From: Microtetraspora sp. NBRC 16547
Lineage (GTDB): Bacteria > Actinomycetota > Actinomycetes > Streptosporangiales > Streptosporangiaceae
Assembly (NCBI RefSeq): GCF_030268965.1
Contig: NZ_BSSE01000022.1
Location: 62,001 to 126,000 of the forward strand
Length of the DNA: 64,000 nucleotides
Reading direction: 5' to 3'
Positions 9,071 through 17,158 of the stretch are shown here, one piece after another. A model generated the notes under the pieces. The model worked only from the letters and a program-made list of their open reading frames with translations. It ran no database searches and was not told the DNA's origin. Positions within the stretch are counted from its first letter, which is position 1. Each line of letters begins with the position of its first letter. The translations under genes and the position numbers were made by a program.

Positions 9071-9233
9071 GAGACTTCCCCAGGAACGATGACGGGAGCG
9101 GCGGCGGAATGCGAGCACGGTCGGCGCGTCCCCGGGGGGAAGGGAAGGTGGCTGAAACGGCGCAGGACCAGGAAGTCCGTGGCGGAGTTCATGAACGGAC
9201 CTTCGGAGCGAGAAACGATCAAGGGATTGGGGC
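9071..9233 (-). promoter_or_regulatory. Leader region between the Cys/Met-rich peptide and metN
   Basis: About 160 bases without a convincing gene. If the upstream peptide works as an attenuator, alternative RNA folds should form here; the segment around 9127-9142 has a C-rich run on the sense strand that could pair with the G-rich ribosome site of metN. I cannot assign a terminator by eye. Confidence 0.3.
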
Positions 9234-9314
9234 TCAGGCCGGGCGACAGCAGCACATCATCACGCCCCGCGTCAGCCGGGCCATGGCACCGTCGCACATC
9301 ACGTCCACGGTCAT
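9234..9314 (-). CDS. Short Cys/Met-rich leader peptide upstream of metNIQ
   Basis: This is a 26-codon ORF, too short for routine gene calling. It begins MTVDVMCDGAMARLTR and ends GVMMCCCRPA. It carries five Met and four Cys, including Met-Met-Cys-Cys-Cys just before the stop. Short actinobacterial ORFs with a terminal Cys run upstream of sulfur genes are known or proposed to act as cysteine-responsive attenuators, in which ribosome stalling on the Cys run changes the downstream RNA fold. The position before a sulfur amino-acid importer fits. The ATG follows GTTGGTG, a weak ribosome site. The stalling role is inferred. Confidence 0.65.
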   Translation of the reverse strand: MTVDVMCDGAMARLTRGVMMCCCRPA

Positions 9315-9467
9315 CACCAACGGAAGGCCCTGTCGGTGATATTCCGATAATTCCCGACAATCAATGTGGTTTGCCTCACATCCCGGGACGCACGCGTACG
9401 GCCCGCGCCCCGGAAGCGAGGCGCGGGCCGCAGGCGTGGGCGGTGGCCCGGGCGCGGACCCGCCTGA
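9315..9467 (-). promoter_or_regulatory. Probable promoter region of the metNIQ operon
   Basis: Upstream of the leader peptide the minus strand has TGTCGG and CCGACA as 6-bp inverted arms around an A/T-richer stretch (about 9335-9365) containing GGAATTATCGG and AATATCACC. This is a plausible promoter/operator in an otherwise GC-rich region. The rest, up to the Lon stop at 9468, shows nothing else recognisable. Confidence 0.35.
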
Positions 9468-11915
9468 TCAGGCGGCGGCGTTCTGGGCCGGGGTGTGGGC
9501 CGCAGCCTGGGCCGCTGCGTGGGCCGCTCCGTGGGCCCCTGTGTGGGCCCCTGTGTGGGCCGCTGTGTGGGCCGCGGTGGCCGGCGTGAGCGCGAGGTCG
9601 AGGACCTCGCGGACGTCGCTGACCGCGTGGACGGTGAGGTCCGCCAGCACGTCGGCGGGGACGTCGTCCAGGTCGGGCTCGTTGCGCGCCGGGATGAGGA
9701 CCGTCGTGATCCCCGCCCGGTGGGCGGCGAGCAGCTTCTGCTTCACCCCGCCGATCGGCAGCACCCGGCCGGTGAGGGACACCTCGCCCGTCATCGCGAC
9801 GTCGTTCCGCACCGGGCGGCCGGACAGCAGCGAGGCCAGGGCCGTCGTCATCGTGACGCCCGCCGACGGCCCGTCCTTGGGCACGGCTCCCGCCGGGACG
9901 TGGATGTGCACCGACCTGTCCTTCAGCGACCCGACCGGCAGCTCCAGCTCCACGCCGCGCGAGCGCAGGTAGGACAGCGCGATCCGTGCCGACTCCTTCA
10001 TCACGTCGCCGAGCTGACCGGTCAGCGTCACCCCGGTCGAGCCGGTCTCGGGGTCGGCGAGGGACGCCTCGACGTACAGGACGTCGCCGCCCGCGCCGGT
10101 GACCGCGAGGCCGGTCGCCACACCGGGCACCGCCGTACGCTGGCGCGATTCGGGGAGGGAGGACTCGGGGACGTGCCGCGGCCGGCCGAGGTAGGGCACG
10201 AGGTCGTCGCCGGACACCGCGACCGGCAGCTCGACCTCGCCGAGCGCCACCTTGGCCGTGACCTTGCGCAGGATGCGGGCGACCGAGCGCTCCAGCGACC
10301 GCACGCCGGCCTCCCGGGTGTACTCGCCCGCGAGCCGGCGCAGCGCGTCGTCGTGGATCGCCACCTCGTCCGGCGTCAGGCCGGCCTTCTCCAGCTGGCG
10401 GGGCAGCAGGTGGTCCCGGGCGATCGCCACCTTCTCGTCCTCGGTGTAGCCGTCGAGCGTGACGATCTCCATGCGGTCAAGCAGCGGGCCGGGGATCTGC
10501 TCGAGGACGTTGGCCGTCGCGAGGAAGAGCACGTCGCTGAGGTCCAGCTCGACCTCGAGGTAGTGGTCGCGGAAGGTGTGGTTCTGCGCCGGGTCGAGCA
10601 CCTCCAGCAGCGCCGCGGTCGGGTCGCCGCGATAGTCGGAGCCGACCTTGTCGATCTCGTCGAGCAGCACGACCGGATTCATCGAACCGGCCTCGCGGAT
10701 GGCGCGGACGATCCGGCCCGGCAGCGCGCCCACGTAGGTGCGCCGATGACCGCGGATCTCGGCCTCGTCCCGTACGCCGCCGAGCGCGACGCGGACGAAC
10801 TTGCGGCCCATGGCCCGCGCGACGGACTCCCCGAGCGAGGTCTTGCCCACTCCGGGAGGCCCGGCGAGCGCCAGCACCGCGCCGCTGCGGCGGCCGCCGA
10901 CCACGCCGAGACCCTGGTCGGCCCGGCGCTTGCGCACCGCGAGGTACTCGACGATGCGGTCCTTCACGTCGTCGAGACCGGTGTGGTCGGCGTCGAGCAC
11001 CGCCCTGGCGCCCGCGATGTCGTACTCGTCCGTGGTGTGCGTGCTCCACGGGATGTCCAGCACGGTGTCCAGCCAGGTGCGGATCCAGCCGGTCTCCGGC
11101 GACTGGTCCGAGGTCCGTTCGAGCTTGGCGACCTCCTTCAGCGCGGCCTCGCGGACCTTCTCCGGCAGCTCGGCGGCCTCGATCCTGGCACGGTAGTCCT
11201 CCTCCTCGTCGGACGGGTCGCCGTTCAGCTCGGCCAGCTCCTTGCGGACGGCGGCGAGCTGCTGGCGGAGCAGGAACTCGCGCTGCTGCTTCTCCATGCC
11301 CTCCTGGACGTCCTTGCGGATGGTCTCCGCGACGTCCATCTCGGCGAGGTGTTCGCGCGCCCACCCGACGAGCTTCTCCAGCCGCTCGACCGGGTCCGGG
11401 CTCTCCAGGAGGAACAGCTTCTGCGGGGTGGTCAGCCAGGGCGCGTATCCCGAGCTGTCGGCGAGCACGGACGGATCCTGGATCTGGTTGACCGCGTCGA
11501 CGACCTGCCAGGCGCCGCGCTTCTGCAGGATCGTGGTGGTGAGCGCCTTGTACTCCTTGGCGAGCTCGTCGGCCCGGGGACCGGGCTCGACCGGCTCCAG
11601 CACGGTGGCCTCGACCCAGAGCGCCGCGCCGGGGCCGGTGGTCCCGGTGCCGACCCGCGTCCGGCTCACGCCGCGGACGACGGCCGCGGGCTCGCCGCCG
11701 GGAAGCCGCCCGACCTGCTCGACCACGGCGGTGACCCCGACCGCGCCGTACCGGCCGTCCACGCGCGGCACCAGCAGCACCTTGCTCTCGCCGCTCCCGG
11801 CCCGGGCCGCGTCGATGGCCGCGCGGACCTCGGCGTCCGACAGGTCGAGGGGGACCACCATGCCGGGCAGGACGACCTCGTCGTCGAGGGGAAGGACGGG
11901 AAGGATCTGTGTCAT
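9468..11915 (-). CDS. lon: Lon, ATP-dependent AAA+ protease
   Basis: This is the cytoplasmic Lon protease (about 815 aa) that degrades misfolded and regulatory proteins. An N-terminal LON substrate domain ([18 protein letters not shown]) is followed by the AAA+ module with Walker [10 protein letters not shown] near residue 351 and Walker B VLLDEIDK. The protease domain has catalytic Ser in [11 protein letters not shown] (about 682) and Lys in [11 protein letters not shown] (about 726). The start is set at the ATG 11915 ([10 protein letters not shown]) because GGGAG precedes it; a longer frame would run through the HAIR operator. The C-terminus ends in about 35 residues of Ala/His/Thr repeats encoded by a 12-bp unit, not part of the Lon fold. 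A HAIR element upstream suggests HspR control. Confidence 0.93.
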   Translation of the reverse strand: MTQILPVLPLDDEVVLPGMVVPLDLSDAEVRAAIDAARAGSGESKVLLVPRVDGRYGAVGVTAVVEQVGRLPGGEPAAVVRGVSRTRVGTGTTGPGAALWVEATVLEPVEPGPRADELAKEYKALTTTILQKRGAWQVVDAVNQIQDPSVLADSSGYAPWLTTPQKLFLLESPDPVERLEKLVGWAREHLAEMDVAETIRKDVQEGMEKQQREFLLRQQLAAVRKELAELNGDPSDEEEDYRARIEAAELPEKVREAALKEVAKLERTSDQSPETGWIRTWLDTVLDIPWSTHTTDEYDIAGARAVLDADHTGLDDVKDRIVEYLAVRKRRADQGLGVVGGRRSGAVLALAGPPGVGKTSLGESVARAMGRKFVRVALGGVRDEAEIRGHRRTYVGALPGRIVRAIREAGSMNPVVLLDEIDKVGSDYRGDPTAALLEVLDPAQNHTFRDHYLEVELDLSDVLFLATANVLEQIPGPLLDRMEIVTLDGYTEDEKVAIARDHLLPRQLEKAGLTPDEVAIHDDALRRLAGEYTREAGVRSLERSVARILRKVTAKVALGEVELPVAVSGDDLVPYLGRPRHVPESSLPESRQRTAVPGVATGLAVTGAGGDVLYVEASLADPETGSTGVTLTGQLGDVMKESARIALSYLRSRGVELELPVGSLKDRSVHIHVPAGAVPKDGPSAGVTMTTALASLLSGRPVRNDVAMTGEVSLTGRVLPIGGVKQKLLAAHRAGITTVLIPARNEPDLDDVPADVLADLTVHAVSDVREVLDLALTPATAAHTAAHTGAHTGAHGAAHAAAQAAAHTPAQNAAA
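9478..9583. repeat. 12-bp tandem repeat encoding the Lon C-terminal tail
   Basis: About eight degenerate copies of gtgggccgctgt-like units read in frame as AHTG/AHTA/AQAA repeats at the Lon C-terminus. The unit length keeps the frame, so copy-number change would alter only tail length. Confidence 0.7.
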
Positions 11916-11931
11916 CTGGTCGCTCCCAAAG

Positions 11932-11952
11932 GTTGAGTTATCTCGGCTCAAC
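11932..11952. promoter_or_regulatory. HAIR-like operator (HspR binding site) upstream of lon
   Basis: GTTGAGT - 7 bases - GCTCAAC matches the known HspR inverted repeat CTTGAGT-N7-ACTCAAG with changes at the outermost bases and one inner position. It lies 16 bp upstream of the Lon start codon. In Streptomyces, lon is a member of the HspR heat-shock regulon, so context agrees. Confidence 0.75.
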
Positions 11953-12235
11953 TAACGCGAGTCCTGCCGTGTTCCCTTCATTGCGCGAGTTCGCTGTGAG
12001 CGATCGTAATTCTGTAATTCGCCTATGTCGGAGGGGTTCCGGCTTCTCGGCGCAGCCGCGCTGCGCCGGCCCGCGGTAGCGGCGGCGCTTCCCGGTCAGG
12101 GGCGCGGCCGGTCAGGCGCATATAGGCCCGACCAGGCCCAAATCAGGCCTGGTCAGGCGCACTGCGCCGCCGCGCGGCACGCGAAATGTCGGTGGTGTCC
12201 CCTATCTTCGCGATCACCGACCGAAAGGAGCCGTC
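11953..12235. promoter_or_regulatory. Divergent intergenic region between lon and the DUF6745 module
   Basis: No gene seen in about 280 bases. It contains two hairpin-forming repeats: cggcgcag/ctgcgccg near 12050, and gaccaggcc/ggcctggtc (12130-12138 and 12146-12154, loop caaatca), plus repeated GGTCAGGCGCA words. The plus-strand gene likely uses TATCTT near 12203 as -10 and AAAGGAG as ribosome site. Confidence 0.45.
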
Positions 12236-12562
12236 GTGTACCGGCAGGGAGACATCCTGATCATTCCTGTGGCCGAGGAGGCCGTGCCCGCGAGGGCCCG
12301 GGCGCTGCCACCGCAACCGCGCGACCCGCGTGGCCGTCTCGTCCTCGCCTTGGGAGAGGCGACGGGGCACGCCCACGCGATCCCTGGCCCCGGCACGCTG
12401 CTGCTCGACCCGAGCCCGCGCAATCCCGATTTCCTGCACCTGCCCTCGGGCGGGCGGCTCGTGCACGAGGAGCACGACGCGATCTCCCTCCCCAAGGGGT
12501 GGTACCGCGTGATCAGGCAGCGGGAGTACGTCCCGGGAGCGTTCCGGGTGGTGGCCGACTGA
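12236..12562 (+). CDS. Small conserved protein of unknown function, partner of the DUF6745-like gene
   Basis: This 108-aa cytoplasmic protein has no signal peptide or membrane segment. It starts at a GTG preceded by AAAGGAG at ideal spacing. Recognisable features are the opening MYRQGDILIIPV, a glycine/histidine patch GEATGHAHAIPG, and a C-terminal part rich in charged residues with HEEHDAISLPKGWYRVIRQ and REYVPGAFRVV. The alternating hydrophobic pattern suggests a small beta-rich fold. It overlaps the next gene by one base (TGATG), implying coupled translation and a joint function. I recall similar small proteins beside DUF6745 genes elsewhere but no experimental function. Confidence 0.7.
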   Translation: MYRQGDILIIPVAEEAVPARARALPPQPRDPRGRLVLALGEATGHAHAIPGPGTLLLDPSPRNPDFLHLPSGGRLVHEEHDAISLPKGWYRVIRQREYVPGAFRVVAD

Positions 12563-13803
12563 TGGCGACCGATCTCACCGTCACCTGGCGCGAGGCGGCC
12601 TTCGCCACCGACCCCGCCGACCGCGCCGTCGCGGAGGCCGGCGTGCGGCGCGCCTACCGCGACGCCGGTCTGGCCGAGCCCGAGCACATCCTCTGGTTCG
12701 GCTCCCCGGCGAGCGGAGCGGTCGCGGCGGCCGCACTGTCCGGCGGACCCGAGGCGCGCGCGATGCTCGCCTCCGCCGGGCTCGGCCAGGTCGCCGACCA
12801 GGTCCTCTCCCGGGTCGGTACGGCTCCCGCCGGTCGCTGCGTCCGTGATTCGGTGCGCACCGGACCGTGGGAACGCGCGCGCCGCGCGGTCCACGCGGTG
12901 CTCGGCCCGGCGGGCTGGGCGGGCGCCTGGGCGTCGAGCGGCGGCGAGCTGTGGCCGCCGGTGAACCGGCTGGTCATCGAGATCCGCCGGGCGATCGCCG
13001 CCACGGCCGGCGGCACAGCCGGCAGCCCAGGGGGCCGCGATGCGACGGCTGGAGAGACGGCGGGCGCGACGACCGCTGGAGAGACGGCGGGCGCGACGAC
13101 CGCCGGAGAGACGGCGGGCGATGGCGCGGCGGGCGAGCTGCTGCGCGGGGTGACGCTCGACGCGGTGCTCGGGCAGCACGACGCCGCGTGGCTGTGCGCC
13201 TTCGCGCCCGACGCGGGCGTGCTTCGCGAGATCCTGACCGGAGTCGCCGAAGCCGAGCGCTCCGCGCTCGGCAGTCTCTTCGACGTGGCGCGGTCGGCCG
13301 GGTGGTGGTGGCCCTTCGAACGGGTCGCGCTGCTGTGCGAACGGCCCCGCGAGCTGCACCTCGACGACCTCGGACGGCTCCACCGGGCGGACGGCCCCGC
13401 GATGCTCTTCCCGGACGGCTTCGCGCTCGACGCCTGGCACGGGATGCCCGTTCCCGCGGGCTTCAGCGAGACGATGGCCACGCTCGACGCCGCGCGCATC
13501 CGCACCGAGAGCAACGCCGAGCTGCGCCGGGTCATGCTGGAGCACTACGGCTATGACCGCTATCTCGCCGACTCGGGCGCGTCCCCGGTCCATTCCGACG
13601 AGACCGGCGTGCTGTGGCGGATCGCGCTGCCCGAGGACGAGGACGTCACCATGGTCGAGGTGGTCAACTCCACCCCCGAGCCGGACGGCACCCGCCGCAC
13701 CTACTTCCTGCGCGTGCCCCCGTGGATCGAGCGGGCGCGGCAGGGTGTGGCGTGGACCTTCGGTGTCGCGGAAGAGGACTACCAGCCCGAGCGCGAGACC
13801 TGA
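12562..13803 (+). CDS. DUF6745-like protein of unknown function
   Basis: This 413-aa soluble protein starts at the ATG overlapping the stop of the preceding small gene; the longer open frame back to 12025 is non-coding. It resembles DUF6745-type proteins: RPRELHLDDLGRLHRADGP, AMLFPDGFALDAWHGMPVP, LRRVMLEHYGYDRYL and a C-terminal VNSTPEPDGTRRTYFLRVPP. A low-complexity insertion of about 30 residues (GETAGATTA repeated) interrupts the middle around residues 160-190 and is encoded by a 27-bp tandem repeat. The catalytic nature, if any, is unknown. It is convergent with the STM4011 operon, with only 21 bp between stops. Confidence 0.65.
   Translation: MATDLTVTWREAAFATDPADRAVAEAGVRRAYRDAGLAEPEHILWFGSPASGAVAAAALSGGPEARAMLASAGLGQVADQVLSRVGTAPAGRCVRDSVRTGPWERARRAVHAVLGPAGWAGAWASSGGELWPPVNRLVIEIRRAIAATAGGTAGSPGGRDATAGETAGATTAGETAGATTAGETAGDGAAGELLRGVTLDAVLGQHDAAWLCAFAPDAGVLREILTGVAEAERSALGSLFDVARSAGWWWPFERVALLCERPRELHLDDLGRLHRADGPAMLFPDGFALDAWHGMPVPAGFSETMATLDAARIRTESNAELRRVMLEHYGYDRYLADSGASPVHSDETGVLWRIALPEDEDVTMVEVVNSTPEPDGTRRTYFLRVPPWIERARQGVAWTFGVAEEDYQPERET
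13051..13125. repeat. 27-bp tandem repeat inside the DUF6745-like gene
   Basis: Two nearly identical 27-bp units (13051-13077, 13078-13104) and a partial third encode GETAGATTA repeats. The unit is a multiple of three, so copy number changes keep the frame. Confidence 0.85.
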
Positions 13804-13824
13804 TCACCGCTTCACGGCACGCGT

Positions 13825-14868
13825 TCAGGCCCGGGTGGGCCAGCCGGCCGGGATCCGTTCGAGGATCCCGCCGGCGAACACGTCATACAGGCCGAGCGGC
13901 TCCAGGTGGACGTAGCCGATGTGGCAGTCGCAGGTCGCGGCGGGGCACGGCCGGGGCCGCAGCGCCGGCTCGAACGACCCGTCGTAGAGGTTGCCGATCA
14001 CCTCGGGGATGAAATGGCAGCGCCGGACCGTGCCGTCTCCGCTCACCGAGACCACGCTCTCTCCGGTACGGCAGGCGAGCCCGGCGCTCGCGTGGGCGAA
14101 CCTGCTGTATCCGAAGAGCGGGTCGATCGCGGCCCACTCCGCCGCCTCAACGTCGGTGTAGACGCGGCCTTCCTCGGCGTTCACCCAGAGGTAGGTGCTC
14201 GCGGGCAGGTCGGCGCGGAGCCTGCGGGCGGGTTCGAGATGGTCGGGGTGGCCCACGATGCCCACGCTGTGCCGTACGCCGCGCTCGGCCAGGTCCCGGC
14301 ACTTGGCCAGGAACCGGTCGTAGGCCACCTGGCTGGGGTGATAGGTGACCCACAGCGCCAGCCGGGTGAGATCGGCCTCGGCGAGCCAGCCGGTGCGGCA
14401 GCTCAGGTTCGTCTGGACGGCCACCCTCGACACGTGGGACAACCGACTGAGCTCGACCATCGCCGTCCGATACCAGGAGCGGACCAGCCCTTCGCCCCAT
14501 GGCGTGAAAAGTACGGAGATGGGATGGTCACGCCCGGACACCCAGGCCGTGAAGCGCTCCAGCGCCGCCCGGTCCGCGCGCAGTTGCTCCGGGCTGTCCC
14601 TCCGCTTGGCGAAGGGGCAGTACGCGCAGTCGTAGTCGCAGCTCGCCAGCGGGCCCCGGTAGAGGATCGACAGATGGCGGAGCCGGTCACCGTGGCCGCC
14701 TCTGTCTCCATGGCCACCACCGCCACCCTGGCCACCGTGGCCACCCGGGTCACCGTCCCGCGCGCCGTCCCCGCCGGATGCGGGGAGGGGAACGGTGGGC
14801 GGGGCTTCAGGCGTGCACGACGAACAGCGGCCCGAGGACACGAGCGGGAGCGGGATCCTGTCGTTCAT
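13825..14868 (-). CDS. STM4011-family radical SAM protein
   Basis: This 347-aa enzyme is the last gene of a five-gene operon matching the Salmonella STM4011-STM4015 families. The radical SAM cluster motif CX3CX2C is at Cys77, Cys81 and Cys84 (ASCDYDCAYCPFAKR). Additional cysteines occur at the N-terminus (CSSC, residues 15-18) and C-terminus (CHFIPE, CPAATCDCHIGY), suggesting a second metal or Fe-S site. Between the N-terminal CxxC and the core lies a Gly/His-rich stretch of about 22 residues (41-62) that looks like local expansion. The ATG overlaps the STM4012 stop (ATGA), so the two are coupled. The substrate is unknown; radical SAM chemistry on a peptide or sugar-like target is an inference. 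Confidence 0.82.
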   Translation of the reverse strand: MNDRIPLPLVSSGRCSSCTPEAPPTVPLPASGGDGARDGDPGGHGGQGGGGGHGDRGGHGDRLRHLSILYRGPLASCDYDCAYCPFAKRRDSPEQLRADRAALERFTAWVSGRDHPISVLFTPWGEGLVRSWYRTAMVELSRLSHVSRVAVQTNLSCRTGWLAEADLTRLALWVTYHPSQVAYDRFLAKCRDLAERGVRHSVGIVGHPDHLEPARRLRADLPASTYLWVNAEEGRVYTDVEAAEWAAIDPLFGYSRFAHASAGLACRTGESVVSVSGDGTVRRCHFIPEVIGNLYDGSFEPALRPRPCPAATCDCHIGYVHLEPLGLYDVFAGGILERIPAGWPTRA

Positions 14869-16313
14869 CGCTCCTCGTAACCGTCCATGAGCTTCCGGAC
14901 CAGGCCGGAGAACAGCGCGGGTCCGACGGCGTCGGAGTGGGCCAGCCCCTCGGCGGTGAGCCGCAGCAGATGGTCGTCGACCTCCAGCCATCCCTCTCCG
15001 GCGAAGCGCGTCAGTTCCTCATCGAAGTCCGCGAACACGTCGGTGCCGAACCGCTTCAGATAGTCGGCGCGGGAGAGCCCGTCCGCCTGGAGCAGCGACT
15101 GGACCACATGCCGGCGGCGCAGGTCCTCGTCGTCCATTCGGAACCCGACGTTTGCCACCTCGAACTCCGCGCGCGGAAGCCGGACGTACTCGTCGATGAT
15201 CGCCCGGACGTGACGGGCGCTCACGGCGTACTCGTACGAGTAGTGCAGGTCACGGGTGTACGAACGGGCACCGCAGCCGAGGCCCACCATGCCGTCGGTC
15301 TGGCAGCAGTATTCCGTGGAGTATTCGGTGGAGTATTCAGTGGCGCCGCCCTGCCCGGGCAGGCGGAACATGCGCATGGACACCTGCTCGTATCCGGCCG
15401 CCAGCAGGTGGTCCCGGCCGGCGCGGTACAGCTCCAGCCGTTGGTCGTCCCACGCGCGGCCCTGCTTGCCCAGCCCGGTCAGCGGCCGGACGTACAGCGG
15501 GTAGAGGTACAGCTCCTCCGGCCGCCAGGCGAGCGCGGCGTCGAGCGAGTGCCGCCAGGTGTCCGGGGTCTGGCCGTCGATTCCGTAGATCAGGTCGATG
15601 TTCAGCGTCGGGAACCCCTGAGCGCGGATCGCGGTCAGCGCCGCCTCGACCTCGGCACGCCGCTGCGGCCGGACGGCGGCGCGGGCCTCGGCGTCGATGA
15701 AGCTCTGCACGCCGATCGACACACGGGTGGCGCCCCGCTCGGCCAGTACGGCCAGCCGGTCGGGGGTGGCGGTCGCGGGCGAGGTCTCCACCGACAGCGG
15801 GATCGCCCGCAGGTCCGCCCCCATGACCCGCTCGGTGAGGTCGAACAGCCGGGTCAGCTCGCTCGCGCTGAGATAGGTCGGTGTTCCGCCGCCGATCGCG
15901 GCCGTGACGAACCGGGGGGCCTCCCCCAGTGCGTCGCGTACGGCTTCCGCCTGCCGTTCGAGAGCGTCCAGGTAGGCCGAGGTCAGCTCCTCGGGGGCAC
16001 CGGTCCGGGTGAACAGGTTGCAGAACCCGCACCGCATCTCGCAGAAGGGGATGTGCAGGTAGAGGAAGAGGGCGTCCGTCCGCTCCCCCGCCCACACGTC
16101 ACGGAGCCGGGGTCGCGGGTCGAGCTCCCGGTAGGCCGTCTTGTGCGGATAGGCGTACACGTATCCCTGATAGGGGCTGTCCGCCTCGTGGTGCGAGTCA
16201 GCGCCTTCCCGGACCGGGCTGCCGGCCTCGGGGTACGGGAGGTCCACTCGCGGGGAGTGCGGGTCGGCCCCGGCCTCACGGGCCATCCCGGCCTCACCCG
16301 TATCGTGACTCAC
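14865..16313 (-). CDS. STM4012-family radical SAM protein (HemN/HemW-like)
   Basis: This 482-aa enzyme has the HemN-like fold: CX3CX2C at about Cys91, Cys95 and Cys98 (HIPFCEMRCGFCNLF), GGGTPTYLS for SAM binding, VSIGVQSF and NIDLIYGI, and a C-terminal HemN-type domain. It is not a coproporphyrinogen dehydrogenase by context: it sits inside the STM4011-4015 operon. Just before the family word CCQTDGMVGLGCGARSY there is a threefold TEYS repeat encoded by a 12-bp tandem unit. The start is a GTG 8 nt after the STM4013 stop, with GGTGAGC upstream; an ATG at 16286 is an alternative. The likely role is a SAM-dependent step on the pathway's unknown product. Confidence 0.8.
   Translation of the reverse strand: MSHDTGEAGMAREAGADPHSPRVDLPYPEAGSPVREGADSHHEADSPYQGYVYAYPHKTAYRELDPRPRLRDVWAGERTDALFLYLHIPFCEMRCGFCNLFTRTGAPEELTSAYLDALERQAEAVRDALGEAPRFVTAAIGGGTPTYLSASELTRLFDLTERVMGADLRAIPLSVETSPATATPDRLAVLAERGATRVSIGVQSFIDAEARAAVRPQRRAEVEAALTAIRAQGFPTLNIDLIYGIDGQTPDTWRHSLDAALAWRPEELYLYPLYVRPLTGLGKQGRAWDDQRLELYRAGRDHLLAAGYEQVSMRMFRLPGQGGATEYSTEYSTEYCCQTDGMVGLGCGARSYTRDLHYSYEYAVSARHVRAIIDEYVRLPRAEFEVANVGFRMDDEDLRRRHVVQSLLQADGLSRADYLKRFGTDVFADFDEELTRFAGEGWLEVDDHLLRLTAEGLAHSDAVGPALFSGLVRKLMDGYEER
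15309..15344. repeat. 12-bp tandem triplication inside the STM4012 gene
   Basis: Three units gtattcNgtgga (15309-15320, 15321-15332, 15333-15344) encode three TEYS-like repeats next to a conserved motif, an in-frame microsatellite-type insertion. Confidence 0.85.
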
Positions 16314-16320
16314 TTCCAGC

Positions 16321-17157
16321 TCACCTTTCCCACTCCCATCGACTCCCATCGGCGTCCACAGCGCCGCGTTCGAGGACGAACTCGGCGTAGGGGACGGTCC
16401 ACACCACCTCGTGCCCGATCCGGTGACCGGTGTGGCCGTCCTCGCCGTAGGCGGTCCCATGGTCGGAGCAGACGATCGCGAAACAGGGCCGGCGGCGGGT
16501 CATCAGCGCGAACAACCGCCCGATGTGCCGGTCGACGTATTCCAGGGCGGCGGCGTGGCTTTCCCGGGTGTCGCCGTGCTCGCGGGTCGCGCCCAGCAGA
16601 TGGAACCAGTTCGGCTGGTGCAGCGCCGACACGTTGACCAGCAGGAACACCGGCCGCTCCACGTCGCGCAGCACCCGCTCCGCGCAGTCGATCTGCCGTT
16701 CCAGGGAGCGCTCCGAGGTCACGCCGAACTCGGGCGTCCAGTGGCTCTCCGCGAACAGACCGGGCAGGGCCGAACCGAGCGGCGTCAGCTTGTTGAAGAA
16801 GCCCACTCCCCCGACACACACGGTGTGGTAGCCCGCCCCGGCCAGACCCGACGGCAGGTCGGGCGCGTCGAAGACCCACGTGCCGGACGCGGTCGTCTCG
16901 CTGCCGGGGAACACCGCGGCGAACGGCCGGGGATGCGGCCCCGGTTCCGCCGGTGTGGGCAGGAATCCGGCGAGCATGGCCGCGTGCGCGGCATAGGTGA
17001 AGCTGCCGGGGCTGTGCCGGCGCTCCCATCGCCCGCCGGGGAGGACGCGGGCGAGGGTGGGCAGCCGCCCCTGCTCGGCCAGCTCGGCGGCCACGTCGTA
17101 GCGCAGCGTGTCGAGCGTCACCAGCAGGATGTCGTGGCTCCCCACGATCGTGTTCAT
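16321..17157 (-). CDS. STM4013-family sulfatase/alkaline-phosphatase-superfamily hydrolase
   Basis: This 278-aa protein has the alkaline phosphatase/sulfatase fold signature: DILLVTLDTLRYD at the N-terminus for a metal-binding Asp, SPGSFTYAAHAAMLAGF in the nucleophile region, and CSDHGTAYGEDGHTGHRIGH, rich in metal ligands, near the C-terminus. It has no signal peptide, so it acts in the cytosol, unlike most sulfatases. The ATG at 17157 is one base after the stop of the ATP-grasp gene (TGACATG), fixing the start; the longer frame is Cys/Arg-rich noise. The substrate is unknown; the operon suggests it trims a phosphate, sulfate or similar group from a pathway intermediate. Confidence 0.8.
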   Translation of the reverse strand: MNTIVGSHDILLVTLDTLRYDVAAELAEQGRLPTLARVLPGGRWERRHSPGSFTYAAHAAMLAGFLPTPAEPGPHPRPFAAVFPGSETTASGTWVFDAPDLPSGLAGAGYHTVCVGGVGFFNKLTPLGSALPGLFAESHWTPEFGVTSERSLERQIDCAERVLRDVERPVFLLVNVSALHQPNWFHLLGATREHGDTRESHAAALEYVDRHIGRLFALMTRRRPCFAIVCSDHGTAYGEDGHTGHRIGHEVVWTVPYAEFVLERGAVDADGSRWEWER

Positions 17158-17158
17158 G

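Noticed and set aside
9071-9467. S-box/SAM riboswitch upstream of metNIQ
   Set aside because: I could not find the conserved SAM riboswitch core; the Cys/Met-rich ORF offers a better explanation.
9495-11936. 813-codon plus-strand open frame
   Set aside because: It is the mirror of lon in a GC-rich genome, with Arg/Gly/His-rich sequence and no motifs; lon on the minus strand has full Lon motifs.
14865-16313. Calling STM4012 a HemN/HemW haem-synthesis enzyme
   Set aside because: The fold is shared, but the operon context and family-specific words place it in the STM4012 group; the haem role is not supported.
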